64,000 nt of DNA from Eudorina sp. 2006-703-Eu-15 (GCA_003117195.1 BDSI01000012.1:744001-808000), one strand, 5' to 3'; positions 45,062 through 57,888 are shown, counted from the first letter of the stretch. Notes: generated by a model from the letters alone, not told the origin. A program made the numbers and translations.

Positions 45062-48000
45062 TCAGTAATACCTCTCCCAGAAGACGGTGGCGCCGCGGGG
45101 CACAATCTCGGGCAGCTCCGCCGTGATGCGCCGCCAGTTGACCGCGTCCACGCCCCTGGCCAGGATGATGCCGAACAGGTGGCAGCGCTCGGGCATGGCC
45201 CACAGCAGTGTCTTGATGAAGCGCACCCGCTGGTGCAGCATGGGCATGGACTCCAGCATGAGCGGCAGCAGCGTCTGCCAGGTGCCCACGGGGGTGGCGG
45301 CCCAGCACTGCGCAGGGGCCATGCGGGTTGGGGGTTGATTTGATTAGGGGGTCGATTTAAGCAGGCAAGCGGTTTGATTAGGGGGGCGATTTGAATAGGG
45401 GCCTGATTTGAGTAGGGGGCCCGATTTGAGTAGGGGCCGATTTGAGTAGGGGGCCGAGGGAGGTAGTTCATGGGGCGGACCGGTGCCGGGCAGGCGGGGG
45501 TGTGAATCTAACGAGGTGTCGCTCAGGTCGGTGGTAGGCGTGGTTCCAACAAGGTGATGGCATGTTACAGGCGAGGTAAAGATTGGCTGCGGGGGGCCTC
45601 GCACGCCGATGGTGGCACGTGGTGTGATTTCCCTACGCCCAGCGGTCCAACTGCTAGGCCCTATCAGATACCACCTGGCTTGCGTAGAGGCTGTCCTTTA
45701 TTAGGCCACATGAGCCGCTGTCCTTGACCCCTTGACTAGGCCGCATTATAACGCTGGAGGCAGTGGCTCGCCCCTGGCGCAGAATCACCGGGCCGCGAGT
45801 TCGGTATCCTAGCACAGGTGCGCACATAGGAAACACGGGCATCCGATGTACACCGCGTCCGTACTGCTATCGTACACAAGGGCATGCCGTGCGGCAAACC
45901 CTGCCCCGAAACCCAGCCACCTTGCGGATAATCTCCTTTGACAGCGCCAGGGGGATGTACTTGCGGGGCATGGCTTGCAGGTGGTCCTCCTCCCAGCGCA
46001 GGTGGGACGACAGGAGATTGCTGTACTGCTGTACGGCAGCCTCGATCTCAGCGGCGCCGGCGCCAGACGCAGAATCGCCCGCCTCCGACAGCAGCCCTGA
46101 GATCCTGTGCGTGCGGCGTCCCCCGGGCGGCATGTGTGAGGGTGCGGTCGGGGTGCGTGTGGACTGTGTTACGAGCCGTGGGGGTGCCGGCGCTGGCAGA
46201 CCCGGGCATGACGAATGGGCGCGCGCATTGGCGCACGTGCACGGTTGCCGCGATTCGCTTTCAACTCCCCCGGACCCACCCATATCCACCTGCCTCGCCA
46301 AAACATTTCATTATAACAATCCTATTTATCATAACAATTCTAATTATAATAACAGTTCTAATTGTTATAACAATTAAGAACCTAAGCATCCCACACCCCC
46401 GGGGCCTCACTTTTCCGCCGCGGCTTCCAGGTCGTCGTGCTGGCCGTGCGCGTCCGCGGTCACTCCAGGGAAGAACTGGTCGTAGATGGGGAAGATGACG
46501 TCATCCTCGTGGCGCCCGTGCTCCAGGTGGACAAGTACGACAGCGCTCCACGTATCGCTGCAGCGGCGACAGGAAGGGGCGGGGCGGGGCGGGAGGAGGT
46601 CAGGGCAGGGCGCAGATGCAGTGCAGGTGTGTGTTCGTAGGCAGACAGCAGAGCATGAGGCGTGTGTGTATGTGGGGGTGGGGGGAAGAGAGTGAGAGTG
46701 GGCGAGGGGTTCACGCGTTCACCACCGCGACACCGGCGGGGATTGTACGACGTACCGCAGCGCCGACAAGGCGGCAGCGCCGCTGCCGCAATCCCTCGCG
46801 TTGCTCTGCAGTGCGGGCAGCAGCCCCCGGAGCGCCTCGTGGCTCAGACGCATGTAGCTCATAGGGCCCCACTTGTAGTCGGGGGTGAAGACCTGCGGGC
46901 CGGGGCCGGGGCCGGAGCGGGGCCCGCGGCTTCAGGGTGGGTTCAGGGCTGTAGACACGTGCCTGCCTCCACTGTGGGCCACTGCTGCCTAGGCGTGACC
47001 AACTATAGCACAAGAGGCGGCGGCAGCAGGCCCGGGTCAGGTCGGGTCCAGGTTCAGGGTCGGGTTGAGGGTCAGCTCTAGGGTCCGGTCCGGGCCCCCC
47101 ATCCCACCTGGAACCTCAGGAACGCGGCGAAGGTCTGCAGCCACAGGATAGCGGTCAGCCAGCTGGTCACGAACAGGGTGGTGTAGGCGATGGCTTCCTG
47201 CGCGGCGTGAAGGCGGGTGGGAGGTTGCAGGTAGGGGCAGGGGCAGGGGCAGGAAGGTCAAGAAAGGTGGCCATAAGCTCCGGACTGTCACGGGGGGCGC
47301 TCCACGAGGGCGCAGCGGGCCCGGAAGACCGTCACTCCCCCCACCCCACCCCACCCGCCCACCCCCCACCCCCCACACACACCCCTCCACCCCCCCCCCA
47401 CACACACCCCACCCACCCCCCCACCCCCCACCCACACCCAATCAATGGCTCATCTGACCGCACCTGGGATGGTCCCACCCCCGCCCCCGCCCATCCAACC
47501 CGGCCGCGCGCAGGGCTCACCGACAGGTCCCCGGGCTTGAGGACGTTGTAGTAGATGGCGCACATACACAGCGCGGCGGAGGGGAAGCCCGCGGACCAGT
47601 ACGACATGTCGAAGCGGAGGCGGCCAAAGTACGGCCTGCGACAAGGAGTCGATCCGACGGGGCTACCGACGATGAGGATGGCTTTCTCGCCCCACGTGCA
47701 GCATGTGACCATATCAAAAGTCTTCAAGTCCGTCCGGCCGGCTGATGGGACCGGACCATACCTATGGGGCGCTGGCACTTCCAGGGCCGCGAGCGCTGGG
47801 CGTCCGATTCAATCACCATTGCCACCGCTGCCATGGTAGTTTCCTCGGTAGTTTCCTCGGTAGTTTCCTCGGTAGTTTCCTCGGCAAACCCAAAACAAAC
47901 TACTGAGATCATAACGGGACCGAGATAACAGCTACTGTGTAAAAACTACCGAGATCGTACCGTAACTGCCGACATGGTAACTACTAGGGTAATTAGGACC

Positions 48001-51000
48001 ACAGCAAGGGCCCAGCAATCGACGCTCTAGCGGATGGAGCCGGCTTCCAAGGGGAGCCAGACGTCCCTAAAGCTACTAGCTGCACGACATGCCGTACGAT
48101 CACGTACTCTCGTCCTACACGTCACGACAATCACATGTCCCAGCGCACCCTGGCGCACCTGATGAAGCATACCAAGAGGACCAGCGCGGCCACCATGGCC
48201 ATCCAGTACATGTTGATGAAGATGAAGTCGTTGAAGCCCTCTCCCAGCCGCTTCACCAGGCCCGCGACAACGGTGGCGGAGGGCAGGTAGCAGGACATGT
48301 AGGCGATGGCGCCGATGGCGGGGGCGGCCACCCAGGCGGCAAGCATCGGCCGCGCACGGTCATCTGGGGGTTGGGTGGAAGAATGGGTTGGTTTGGGTCG
48401 GGTGGGTGGGGTTCGCTGTCTTTATTGACAAAGGGGGTGCGTGGGGTGGTGGGTGGAGTGGATGAGGGGGGTGGTGGTTAAATTGAAAAAGAAATAAACC
48501 CGAAAGACAAGCCCAGGCACACCCAGAAAGAAATAGCATACTTACGTGGCGAGGTACCTGCATAGCAATGGAAATCGAGAGGCCGCGTGCGGGCGCGTGG
48601 CGGCGCGGCCGCGCTGCCGCCGGTGCAACAGCAGGCAACCGGGCCCCAGGGCCGGGCACCGGGCCCCAGGGGGGTGGTGGGTGGCTGGGGTGATGGGTGT
48701 GACCGAGCGGGAGTGAGCCCCGGGGGAAGCGGGGTGCGCAGAGGGGGCTTCCGTGTCGCACATGTCTAGGGAAGTAGGATTTGGGGCCCGAAGCTGGAAG
48801 AAAGTGCTTTAACCCAGGTGAGGAGTCACGTCAGATTCCACCCACCGAGACTCACCGTACTCGGGCATCACGAAGGCTTTGTACAACGTGATGACAAACA
48901 GCGCAGCCCAGAACAACAGGGCGAACGCAAACCTGCCCGGGGGACGCGGCAGGGCAGGGCAGGGCGGGGCAGGGCGAGGCGAGGCACACCACGCACGCCT
49001 GAGCACACGCGATGGGAGAGAGGTGGGCCAAACACGGTGGGTGGTGGGCCAAACGCGGAGGGAGGTGCCGCACCACAGGGCCGCGGCGACCTCCCTCCGC
49101 GATGTCCGTCCACTCGGTCACATTGAGACACGCGGGCGGACACGCGGGCGAGCCCCTGCCGGAGAGGCCAGCGCGGTAATGAACAGAGGTCCCGTCCTCA
49201 CAACAAAGTACACCAACGATCTCCTAAGCAACCGACTGTTCCAGAGTTTTGGCCTACTACCCTCGCAGCCCCCGCGGCCCCACCACAGCTGCATGGCGTC
49301 TCGGTAGGCGGGGTCCAGGAGCGGGCCCACGGCGGCCGCCACGAAGTTACCGACGGGCATCAGCATCCAGGAGGCGTTGACGTGCTCCAGTTCCTGGGGA
49401 GTGGGGACGGATCCGGTGGGTGGCCGGGCCGGGCGACGAGGGGTGAAGCGACGAGGGCAAGTGGGGAATGCAGGTTTAGGCCCTACCCGCACCCCCATAC
49501 CCGCAGGCCCTAACCGCACCCCCATACCCGCTTGTCCCGCTCATTCCTCAGTCACACATACCGTCCCCCGTCCCCTATATTCAAGGCACCGCCGCGCACC
49601 TTCTTGAGAGCCACCCAGCCACCGACCTGTGACAGCAACGGCGACAAGGGCAGCAGGGGCAGCATCAACATCGTGCCCGATGACTACGGGATTTGCTGAC
49701 GAACACCGCAGGCATCGACAAGCATGGAGCACAGTTAAGGCAGACATGTAATGACTAAGACTAATAAGGCGACCTTGTAACGGTTACGCAAAAAGCGACA
49801 CACGCGTCTGCCCACCAAGCAACCCGTTTTTCAATGCGCAGGAGGAAGCGGCAGCCAGCCCATGACCGGGCACCCGCCTCCCGCCAGCGGGGGCCCCGTT
49901 GTCATTGCCGCATATCAGGACGACGACGTCAGAACCAGCAGACCCACCACCGGTACGGCTTGGGCGATCGGGGGCCGTACCGTACGATCGGGGTAGGTAG
50001 TGCCGTACTCACCCATACGATGGACAGGAAGAGCGACACCGGGGCGCCGATCCAGAACAGCACCTTGGCGAAGGTGGGGTCGCGCTCCGACACGAGGTAG
50101 GCGAACAGAATGAGGATCACCTGAAGGGGAGGGGACAGGGGACAGGGGCAGCAGGGGACAGGGGAGGGGACAGGGTGGGAGGGTTGGGGCGCGGAAGGGT
50201 GAGGGTTGGGGCAACGCGGGTTGGATGCCTTTGACAAAGGCGGCGCAGCGGAGCGGAGCGACGAGCAGCATTTCGCTCCGCCCCATGTGATATGGACGAC
50301 GTGACGTACTCACGGAAAGCAGGGGAGACTGGTCGGGGCAGAGGGGGCGCACTGCCCGGTGCCTTTTCGTGTGCCTTGCCGTGGGTTGCTGTGATTAGCA
50401 GTGCGTTGCCGGGTCATGACGTGCATTGCCGTGTAGTGCCGTGGATGCCGTGCATCCACCATGGTTTGTCTGCGCGCTCGGCCTGCGGAACTGCAGAGAG
50501 GACGGTTCTGCGGGAGGGGGAAGGCCGGGGACGGGCGAGGTGCTCTGCTCACCCAGGGGAGGGCGAAGCAGCTGCCGTTGACGTTGTGCGCAATCTCCTT
50601 CAAGACCTGCGGGCAGGGTTGTACGACACAAGGGGCACACACACACACACGCACACGCATGCCATCGGATTCCCACATTAGGGCTCAGTTTCCCGCTTTT
50701 CACATGTTGCCTCTCTTCTGGTGTGCGGGCTCGGGCAGACGGCAGCACATGGCGCTGGCAGGGACGCCTGCTCCTTGGGCCCCTCCTATTCCCCTGTCAT
50801 CAGCCACGGCACCCATCCCCAACTGCTCCCCCTCCCCGCCAGGCCAGCCGCCCCGCTCCCCACCTTGCGTGGGTACATCACGAGCTTGAGCAGGTACAGC
50901 ACGACCCCCATGCAGTAACAGATGGCGCTGGCGATGCCGAGAGAGTACCACACGGCGGCGGGCAGGTTGAGGCCCGAGTGCGCGGGGTCGGCGGCGCGCC

Positions 51001-51986
51001 AGGCGCAGGCAAGGCCCACGAAGCCCAGATGCACGACAAAGTGCGTCAGCTTGGTGTGCTTGATGGGGTGGAAGTCCTCGCGGGTCATGTCGTCCGTCTT
51101 GGCCTTGTACTTGTAATCCACGGAGAGGGGGTGCTGCTCGCAGGTGTGTTTGACGAAGACCTGCGGCGGCCCCTCGCGCAGCCGCTTGCTCATCTCCGTG
51201 TACGTGTACTCAATCTGCACCGGGGGCCATAAGGGTAAAGGGGGGAGGGAGGGAGGGGGTTTAATCACACTCCGTGACGTTTCACGGTTTCGATTTCCTT
51301 ACTGATATGACATGAGGGGGCAAATGCACGGGTCGGCCGCGAGCGGGGGCGTGTGTGTGGTCAGGAGCGCACCCACAGCCACGCCGCGCAGACCGTGCCG
51401 CCGTCCGCAAGGGTTCGATCTCACGCGCTCACGGCGCTAGTACCGCATTAGTCAACGGACTAGACGGCTCTGACGACTCTCTTCTGCCAGACATGGCTGC
51501 AGCGCCATTCGGTGATCCGTCCGGAAAGACGACGGCCGAAACTTCGCACAGCGAGCGAGCGTGACCCCGCACCTGCACCCCGACGAAGGCGCCTCCCCGA
51601 CGAAGGCTGCCTAGTCGCCCCGCCCCGCACCAGCCCTCCCCCCTGCCCCCCATCCCACAGCGCGCTTCGCCATACCCCCGTTGCATTATTGCTCCTCCAT
51701 ACCCTTCTCTTGGCCTCTATTCGTTCCTATTCCCCCCATATCGGGTTCGCCCTCGCTCGCACCTCAGCTTTGGTGTTGATGTAGGTCTGGTAGACTGTGT
51801 CGCTGACCAGGCCGAAGCGTATCATGAGCCCGAACATCCAGCAGCCCAGGCAGAAGTTGATGGCGCTCTCGAGCAGCGCAGCGGCGCCCAGCGCGCACGT
51901 GAACGCGAGACCCACGTTGATCAGCTGTGTGCCCGGGCACCGGGGTGGGGCGGCACCGCATACACACACGCGCATTCATTGGCGAA

Positions 51987-52018
<32 letters not shown>

Positions 52019-53888
52019 GCATCCACATCGGGCGGGCTTCCCTCAAAACCACATACGCGCTTGCGTCCGGCTGGCTGTGGCCACGGCCGTCACCCTTCCC
52101 GCAAAACCTCGCGCCCCCACCTTGTACTCATGTTTGTATACGAGGAAGAAGAAGAAGGCCAGGGCGGAGAACATGGAGCCGCACAGGGCCGCAAACTGCT
52201 TCGGCGGGCCTGTGTGTACGGCACATGTACGGCACATGTACGGCACATGTACGGCGCGTGGATGGAAGGGTGTGAATGGGCGGTCCTGGACGCACGCGTC
52301 CGCACGGCATGCGGCATCTGGTCGTCCCACCGCACCCGCAGGATCCACCCGCAGGATCTTGTTCTGCTCGTCAGGGCTCGTCAGGGCTCGTCAGGGCCGC
52401 AGCCGCGGTTTCCTGACAGCGTGCCCTGCCCCGCCAACCAGGCAGGCAGGCATGCCGGCCACGCAAACACACAAGCAGGCACGCACGCCGGGCAGGCAGG
52501 CAGGCAGGCAGGCACGCCGGGGGCGGGCGGGCAGGCGGGCCGTATGCACGCACCCGCGACGAAGTTGGGCCTGGAGCCAAGCAAGTCCATGAGAGCCGTG
52601 ATGACCGCCGACAGGGAGCCCAGCGCCGAGACGTTGCTGCCTCCCAGCAGGCGGGCCACGTACTGCAAGTTCCAACCCGCCGTACAAGCAAGGGTGCGGC
52701 GCGAAAGTGAGCGAGGGGTACAAGAGCAAGTACGGTTTTACCCCGGTACCCAAAACCCGCAGGTTGTACAACCAGGGAGGCCAATTTCCGGTGTTCCTTA
52801 GCACTGTGGAAAATCAGGAGGCTGCGGCTCGCCGATGGCCCTTTAGGGTCGGTCGTAAGCTGATTCACCCGAGGCTTGGTTGCACGCTGATTGATTGCTG
52901 CGGCTGCGGCTGATGCGGGCGCGGATAAATGAATCATACTAAGATTGCACCCTGTGGCGCTGTTTCCATTTCTTGTCTCTCATCATTCCTGCATGTGTAA
53001 CCGTTCGTTACAAGATGGACCCTTACGGTGGTCCCGACCGGGTGATCCAGCGGGCCCGGACAGCTTCTGCACAGCTACGCTGGAATCAATTCTTGAGGAC
53101 TGATAGGCAGCTGGTAGGTGATTCGGGGGCTCGCAGCTGTCCAGTCCATCTCAGCCGCTAGATAGGGGCCCGCCGCGCCGCAGGACACGCATGGCAGGTG
53201 GTTCGGTCGACCGCGTTCGTCCACCCACCTCCACCATCAAGCCGCCCATCGTCCAGTGAGCGGCCTGCCGCTTGTAGAAGATGGCGCACAGCAGGCATAT
53301 CACGAAGGTCTGCAAATAATCAAGGGCACAGTCAGACGGGACGGGTCACGGCGGGAGACCGGCGCCTTATGCGGGGAAGGAAGGCCGGCACCAGCCGCCC
53401 GGCCAAGGGCCTGAAACGGAACCCAGGCTCATCTGACTGCTGCTGTTCGCGAGGATACCGTACATACCGTACATACCGTACATACCGTACATGGGGCGAC
53501 CTGATGATCTTTGGGTGGAACTGGATGGCCACCGGGTACTCACCAACGTCTCTAGGGCTACAGCGTCCTTTTCGGAGGTCCCAGTCCTAGGCTCTTAGCC
53601 CTGCCGTTGTGCGTCAGTGCGACACCCCCGGCGTCCCGTGTTGTGACCCGTCTTAACCAAAGACGCCTGCTAGCCGATGCTGCCGATCTCGGATCACTCC
53701 AGGACCCCTACATCTCGGCTCGCGGCCCCGCTCACCCAGAAGCCGTTGAGCCGGACCACTCGGTTGTCCACCACCTCCGGGAAGTGGAAGAGGGTGCCGC
53801 CCGCGGGTTGTCGCCCCTCCAGCACTCCCGACCTGGGCCCCAGGACGGAACGGCGCAAGGGGGCCGGGGGCATCGGTCCGCGGCCCAT
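45062..53888 (-). CDS. DUF4395 - SLAC1/TehA-family (TDT) channel - hemerythrin fusion protein
   Basis: Seventeen exons join in exact phase: 53888-53736, 53309-53229, 52662-52554, 52209-52121, 51924-51763, 51214-50864, 50606-50553, 50120-50013, 49393-49284, 48932-48856, 48363-48159, 47635-47521, 47197-47108, 46892-46756, 46557-46411, 46104-45921, 45307-45062. The product is 805 aa. Residues about 38-198 match DUF4395: VVDNRVVRLNGFW, RLLGGSNVSALG, AGPPKQFAALCG, FCLGCWMFG. Residues about 245-568 form a polytopic TDT domain: VNASWMLMPVGNFVAAAVGP, LWFAFALLFW, MSYWSAGFPSAALCM. Residues about 585-720 are a hemerythrin/HHE fold: SHEALR, HLEHGRHEDDVIFP, HDDLEAAAEK, HLRWEEDHL. TDT proteins conduct anions, sulfite or dicarboxylates; hemerythrin folds bind di-iron and O2 or NO. 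Gating by the hemerythrin part is inference. The start ATG at 53888 is the first in frame. Confidence 0.85.
48480..48530. repeat. Second intronic motif, copy in the channel-hemerythrin gene
   Basis: ACAAGCCCAGGCACACCCAG lies in the 48364-48855 intron, here reverse to the host transcript. The same intron also has GGGTTCGCTGTCTTTATTG (48405), shared with a CFAP58 intron near 34945. Confidence 0.6.
51988..52013. repeat. (CA)n microsatellite in an intron
   Basis: A run of about 13 CA units in the 51925-52120 intron of the channel-hemerythrin gene. Confidence 0.95.
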
Positions 53889-55193
53889 CGGTCCCGTATG
53901 GGTGTCGAGACGGGAGTATGCATCCCCCAACCGTGTACATCACACATACACGGTGGTGGGTCAGATGGAATCGCGCCTAGGGGCGCGGATAAGGAGGGCG
54001 CATGTCTGGCTGGCGGAACCCCCGCCGCCCGTGGAGCAATGTGTATGGGATGTGGTGGTGTTGGCCGCGATCGCGGCCATGGAGACTGGTCGCCGATTCA
54101 TGGTGGCCGCCCTGCGGCGGTCAGCACCTGGTCAGGGTACGACTGTACGGCCGGGACCAGAATTGACAGAGCAAGGGGAGCGGCGCGCAATCGCTGACTT
54201 TTGGGGCCGCCTTCACGGGTTTGCCCAGTTGGGACTCCCGAGACGTGGATGGACCTCGGTGGGCCCCTTCCACCCTTTCTTGAAAGTGTCGGGGGAAGTC
54301 TTGCGGTGTGCGGGGCCTGCTCCTGATGAGGGATGAGGCACGGGTTCCCCGCCCTCTACCTGTTTGTATTCGGGTTATCCGACCCGGGGCTCAAGTTGGG
54401 GACCTGGCCTGCCCTCAGATTGGGTAGGAGGCAGGGCTCCCGTTGGTATGTTATTGCTTGGCCTAGGTATTTCTTCTGATGCGGGCTACTCCACTAGCGG
54501 TCGCTGGGCAGTGTCACGAGCCAGGCGTGGGTCTTCCAAGACCTCGAGAGGGTGCAGCGTTGGGTGCCTCAGGCGTGGTGGTAGCTGGGTGATGGGGTGC
54601 CTGTATGGGCGACCTCCCCTGTGCTTGGCTTTATCCACTTCTGGGGATTCTGCCCTCTGCTGTGCCTATCCCTTTGGTAGTGTTGCCCCGCTGCGCGCCT
54701 CTGCTTGCTTCGGTGTCTGGCTGGGTGGGGTCATGGCCCGGTGTGTTTTTGGGTGCGGCGTTGAGGTGTGGAGGCGTCCTGCCGCCTTGGCGGTGGGGCC
54801 TGCTGGGGCTTGCCCTGGTATACACCGGTGATCCCTTTGGGGTCCGCTGTAACGTTCATTCATTCATTCATTCATACACACTGCTGCTTTGTTGCTGCTT
54901 CCTGTTTTTCCAATTCGCAGGTTAATATGGCAAGTATATTGGTGCTTGGTTTGGGTCGGGCGGGTCTGTTACCTGAGCACACATACACACAAGCCACGGC
55001 GCATGTTAAAAACCCAGCCAAGCACAGGAGCTGGCGGAGCTCGGGCGGTGGTAATAACACGCATGGAACAAAATGGTTTTTACCTCACGCACTGCTAAGA
55101 ATGTGAGAACAAGCCATCACGGTTTTACTGCCAAACGCCTCCAAAGGATTCCTGCCTGGCCCGCCGTGTTTCTGGTCGTCGTGCAAGACCTCG
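53889..55193. other. Gene-free stretch with a non-LTR-type repeat
   Basis: 5' flank of the channel-hemerythrin gene, then a GT-rich segment (54360-54790) leading into the CATT-tailed repeat at 54797-54885. The GT-rich segment may be the body of the same insertion. No protein domain is recognised in any frame. Confidence 0.4.
54797..54885 (+). repeat. CATT-tailed dispersed repeat, copy 3
   Basis: GCCTGCTGGGGCTTGCCCTG, then GTATACACCGGTGATCCCTT and GGGGTCCGCTGTAACG, ending in four to five clean ATTC/CATT units. This is the best-preserved copy in the window. Confidence 0.8.
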
Positions 55194-56299
55194 CTATTCT
55201 GAGTGTTTTTGGGTGTGCCCGGGTTCGTTTCTGGGTTTCTTTTCTGTGTTCAATGTAACCTTGCGAGGTCGTCTCTGACGGGGGAAGACTACCGAGCTGC
55301 AGTGCTGCCCATTGGAAACGCAGCAGGGTTCATTCACCCGGCTGGTGGCTGCAAGGCAAAGCACAATTTGAATACAGTTTGGAGGGCACCGCATCACAGC
55401 CGGTCGCTGCTGGCACCTTGCGACTCGTGCGTCGATGCTGGTGGGCGGGGCGGTTTGGATCTTGATGCCTGCCGTCCGCAGCATCTTCGCCAGCTCGCCG
55501 TCGGCCTGCAGCCGCTTGGTGGCGTCGCACCCGCCCACCATCACCTGGAGACGAATATAAGAGGCAGTCAGGGGAGGGAATGTGAGCGCGACGGAGAGGG
55601 AAATCGATCCTTTGCGTCTGGTCGCAGCCGCGCAAAGGGTTCGGCAGGTGGCGGTGCCCGTGGATTCATCCGAGCTACGCAGTTGTGATGCACGGTGAGT
55701 GGCGCCGCACCTTATTCACAAATACGTAGGGCACCGTATTTTGGGGACTGTGCTGCTTCTTGAGCACGTTCCACACCGCGGCGCCATCCGGCATGGTGTC
55801 GACATTGAAGTCCAGAGTCTTGACCAGGATTAAGGGCAAGCAAAAAACATGTCAGTTAGATTGATTAATAAGAATATTTTAGATATATTTAGACGCCCGG
55901 CAACAATCTGCGTCCTGGGTTTTCGGTGACTACCGTAGCTTTTGAAGCAACCGAACGTCTCGCCCCTCTCACCTGCACACCAAGCTCCCTGAACAGCCTC
56001 CGAACCTCAATACAAAAGGGACAATGCTCCTTTCCGAAGATCACGACCCTGCGCAACAGGCGAGCTGATGTCAGCAGCAGGCGCCTTCCGCTACGGAAAC
56101 CTTCTGACCGTGCCGGGACCAACAGATCCAGCCCGATTGCCCAGCAACCGCTTCGTTTCAATTGTCTATATGGCAACACTTACGGTGCGCTGTTAACCGC
56201 CACCGAAATCTTGGATGCGACGTCGTCGCCGGCGAAGTCGCCCAGGCTTGCGCCCTTGCCAGCTGGCTGCAGCCCCGTTTCTACATCTGCTTTTTCCAT
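55194..56299 (-). CDS. Glutaredoxin (CPFC active site)
   Basis: Four exons in phase (56299-56184, 56048-55973, 55818-55711, 55544-55194) give 216 aa from ATG 56299 to TAG. VVIFGKEHCPFCIEVRRLF places the CPFC redox site at residues 48-51. NTVPYVFVNK holds the cis-proline glutathione-binding loop, and VMVGGCDAT is the conserved GG-D motif. Glutaredoxins reduce disulfides and glutathionylated proteins with glutathione. The N-terminus is short and acidic, which argues for a cytosolic enzyme. The glutaredoxin fold is complete near residue 125. The last ~85 residues are Cys-, Pro- and Arg-rich and unlike the family. They may be a real extension, or intron and UTR read through because the true last donor was missed. 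The exon-3 acceptor is CAAG rather than CAG. Confidence 0.85.
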
Positions 56300-57485
56300 G
56301 CTTTTACGCAATCGGTATCGCCGGTCTTAAGGTGGTGAAAATCCTTTGCACTGGGAACGACCAGCTGCCGAGAACCAGCGACGTGAACCGGAACGAACGT
56401 TGCCTCGCCTGCGTCACGACACGTCGCCAAAGCGATAAATAAATTTGAAAATAATGGCGGGCGAATGCATGCAACCTAAACGTTGTGCATGCCCTCGGCA
56501 GGTGATCAGGGCGGTTGACTGTATGCGCGGAATTCGGCCGTGTTCGACAGCCAATAATTACATAATATCACAATACGTACCTCTTATGGATGCAGTGCCG
56601 GTTCACGCAAAGCTGATGTTGTGACCATTAACAAGCGACACGACCAGATACAAAATGGCGGTTGAATCCTGCCGGACAGCCAACTGATCTGAAGTAGGTA
56701 ATTGTATTATCAAACCTTCTGCAGGTCTCATGCACAAATTGACCAGTTTGCAAGACCTAAGATGACTTTAAAGAAGGTGTAAGTCTCGTACGTTCAGGAC
56801 GAGCGCACGTGACCACGATTACGAAGTTGGTCAGATCCTGTCAGATCTGCTTCTCCAGCCCAGACCTCCCCATATACCATGGATCATTGCGTTAAAAAAC
56901 CTATTATAGCTGAATTCATTAGATTTGAAATCACATCTAGTGCGCCCTGATTGAGGCTGTTACTTAAACACCATCAGTTGGTCCAATCATACATCACACC
57001 ATTGTGGTGTTCGATCAGGTTTGTTGAAGCAGCACCAGATTAAAAGGGTCAAACCTTCGAGGAACGTGCGTGTCAAACGAATTCGGAAACCTCACAGAAC
57101 TGCACTGCTCGTGTTCCAACGGGCAACTTTGATGTCTTCTTTCTTCTGTTACTATCACTTTCAATCAGGATTTTCGCAAAAAAAATTCTACCTGCCATGA
57201 TTTCCCCCAAACCATCATGATTTGCGGCAGTTAGCGCCAGCCCGTGAACGCACGAGACCGGACGGTCCCGGCCTGCTCACGGCAACACTTGTACCAGGCC
57301 TGTAATCCAGTCATCTTAAGCAAGCACTATAATTAGGTCTCACTTCCGTAGGCAGGCCGGGTGGGGACGTGTGAGCCGCCCCCTAAACCTTGCGTCCCAG
57401 CTGCATTTATTGGGACCTTCTGGACGGACCCATCGGTATAGATGCCGGATTCAGCGTCGTGGCGCCTGGTGGCGCAGCGCAATTA
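56300..57485. other. AT-rich gene-free stretch
   Basis: Upstream of the glutaredoxin gene, markedly AT-richer than the rest of the window, with only short frames. It should contain the glutaredoxin promoter. Nothing else is recognised. Confidence 0.45.
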
Positions 57486-57716
57486 CCGCTGGACGACGAG
57501 CTGGACCTGTTCGGGCGGCCCAAGCGCCGCACCCTGCGTATGCCCACGGAGGTGCTGCCGGAGGGGGTGGAGCCGGAGAAGGTGCCGCTGGCGCAGCTCA
57601 TCATCGCGGCGGACGGGGAGGCGGAGATGCCCACCACGTCGCCGGCAGGGGCAGGGACAGGGACAGGGGCGGGGGCAGGGGCAGCGCCGCCCGGGGCGGA
57701 GCCGCGGCAGGCGTGA
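57486..57716 (+). pseudogene. Truncated duplicate of the last exon of the CGL160-like gene
   Basis: Nearly identical to 42494-42724, from CCGCTGGACGACGAG through the stop and following GAGCTTCGTT, with few substitutions (for example a Leu to Met change in RTLRMPTEV). The duplicate starts inside the exon, without the splice acceptor or the upstream membrane exons, so it cannot make the same protein. The frame happens to stay open from 57390. Confidence 0.9.
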
Positions 57717-57888
57717 GCTTCGTTCGAGGGAGCAGGTTGATTGCCAAACGTCTTCACAAAACGAAGGATCGTCGATTGCCTACGAGTAAGTGGAGCGTCA
57801 GATATGTGGCAAATGTCATTGCCTCTGGCCGTTGGAGGTTGGCTCAGACCACCTATGCACCTAACCCAGCCTAATCGTGGGCATTGGG

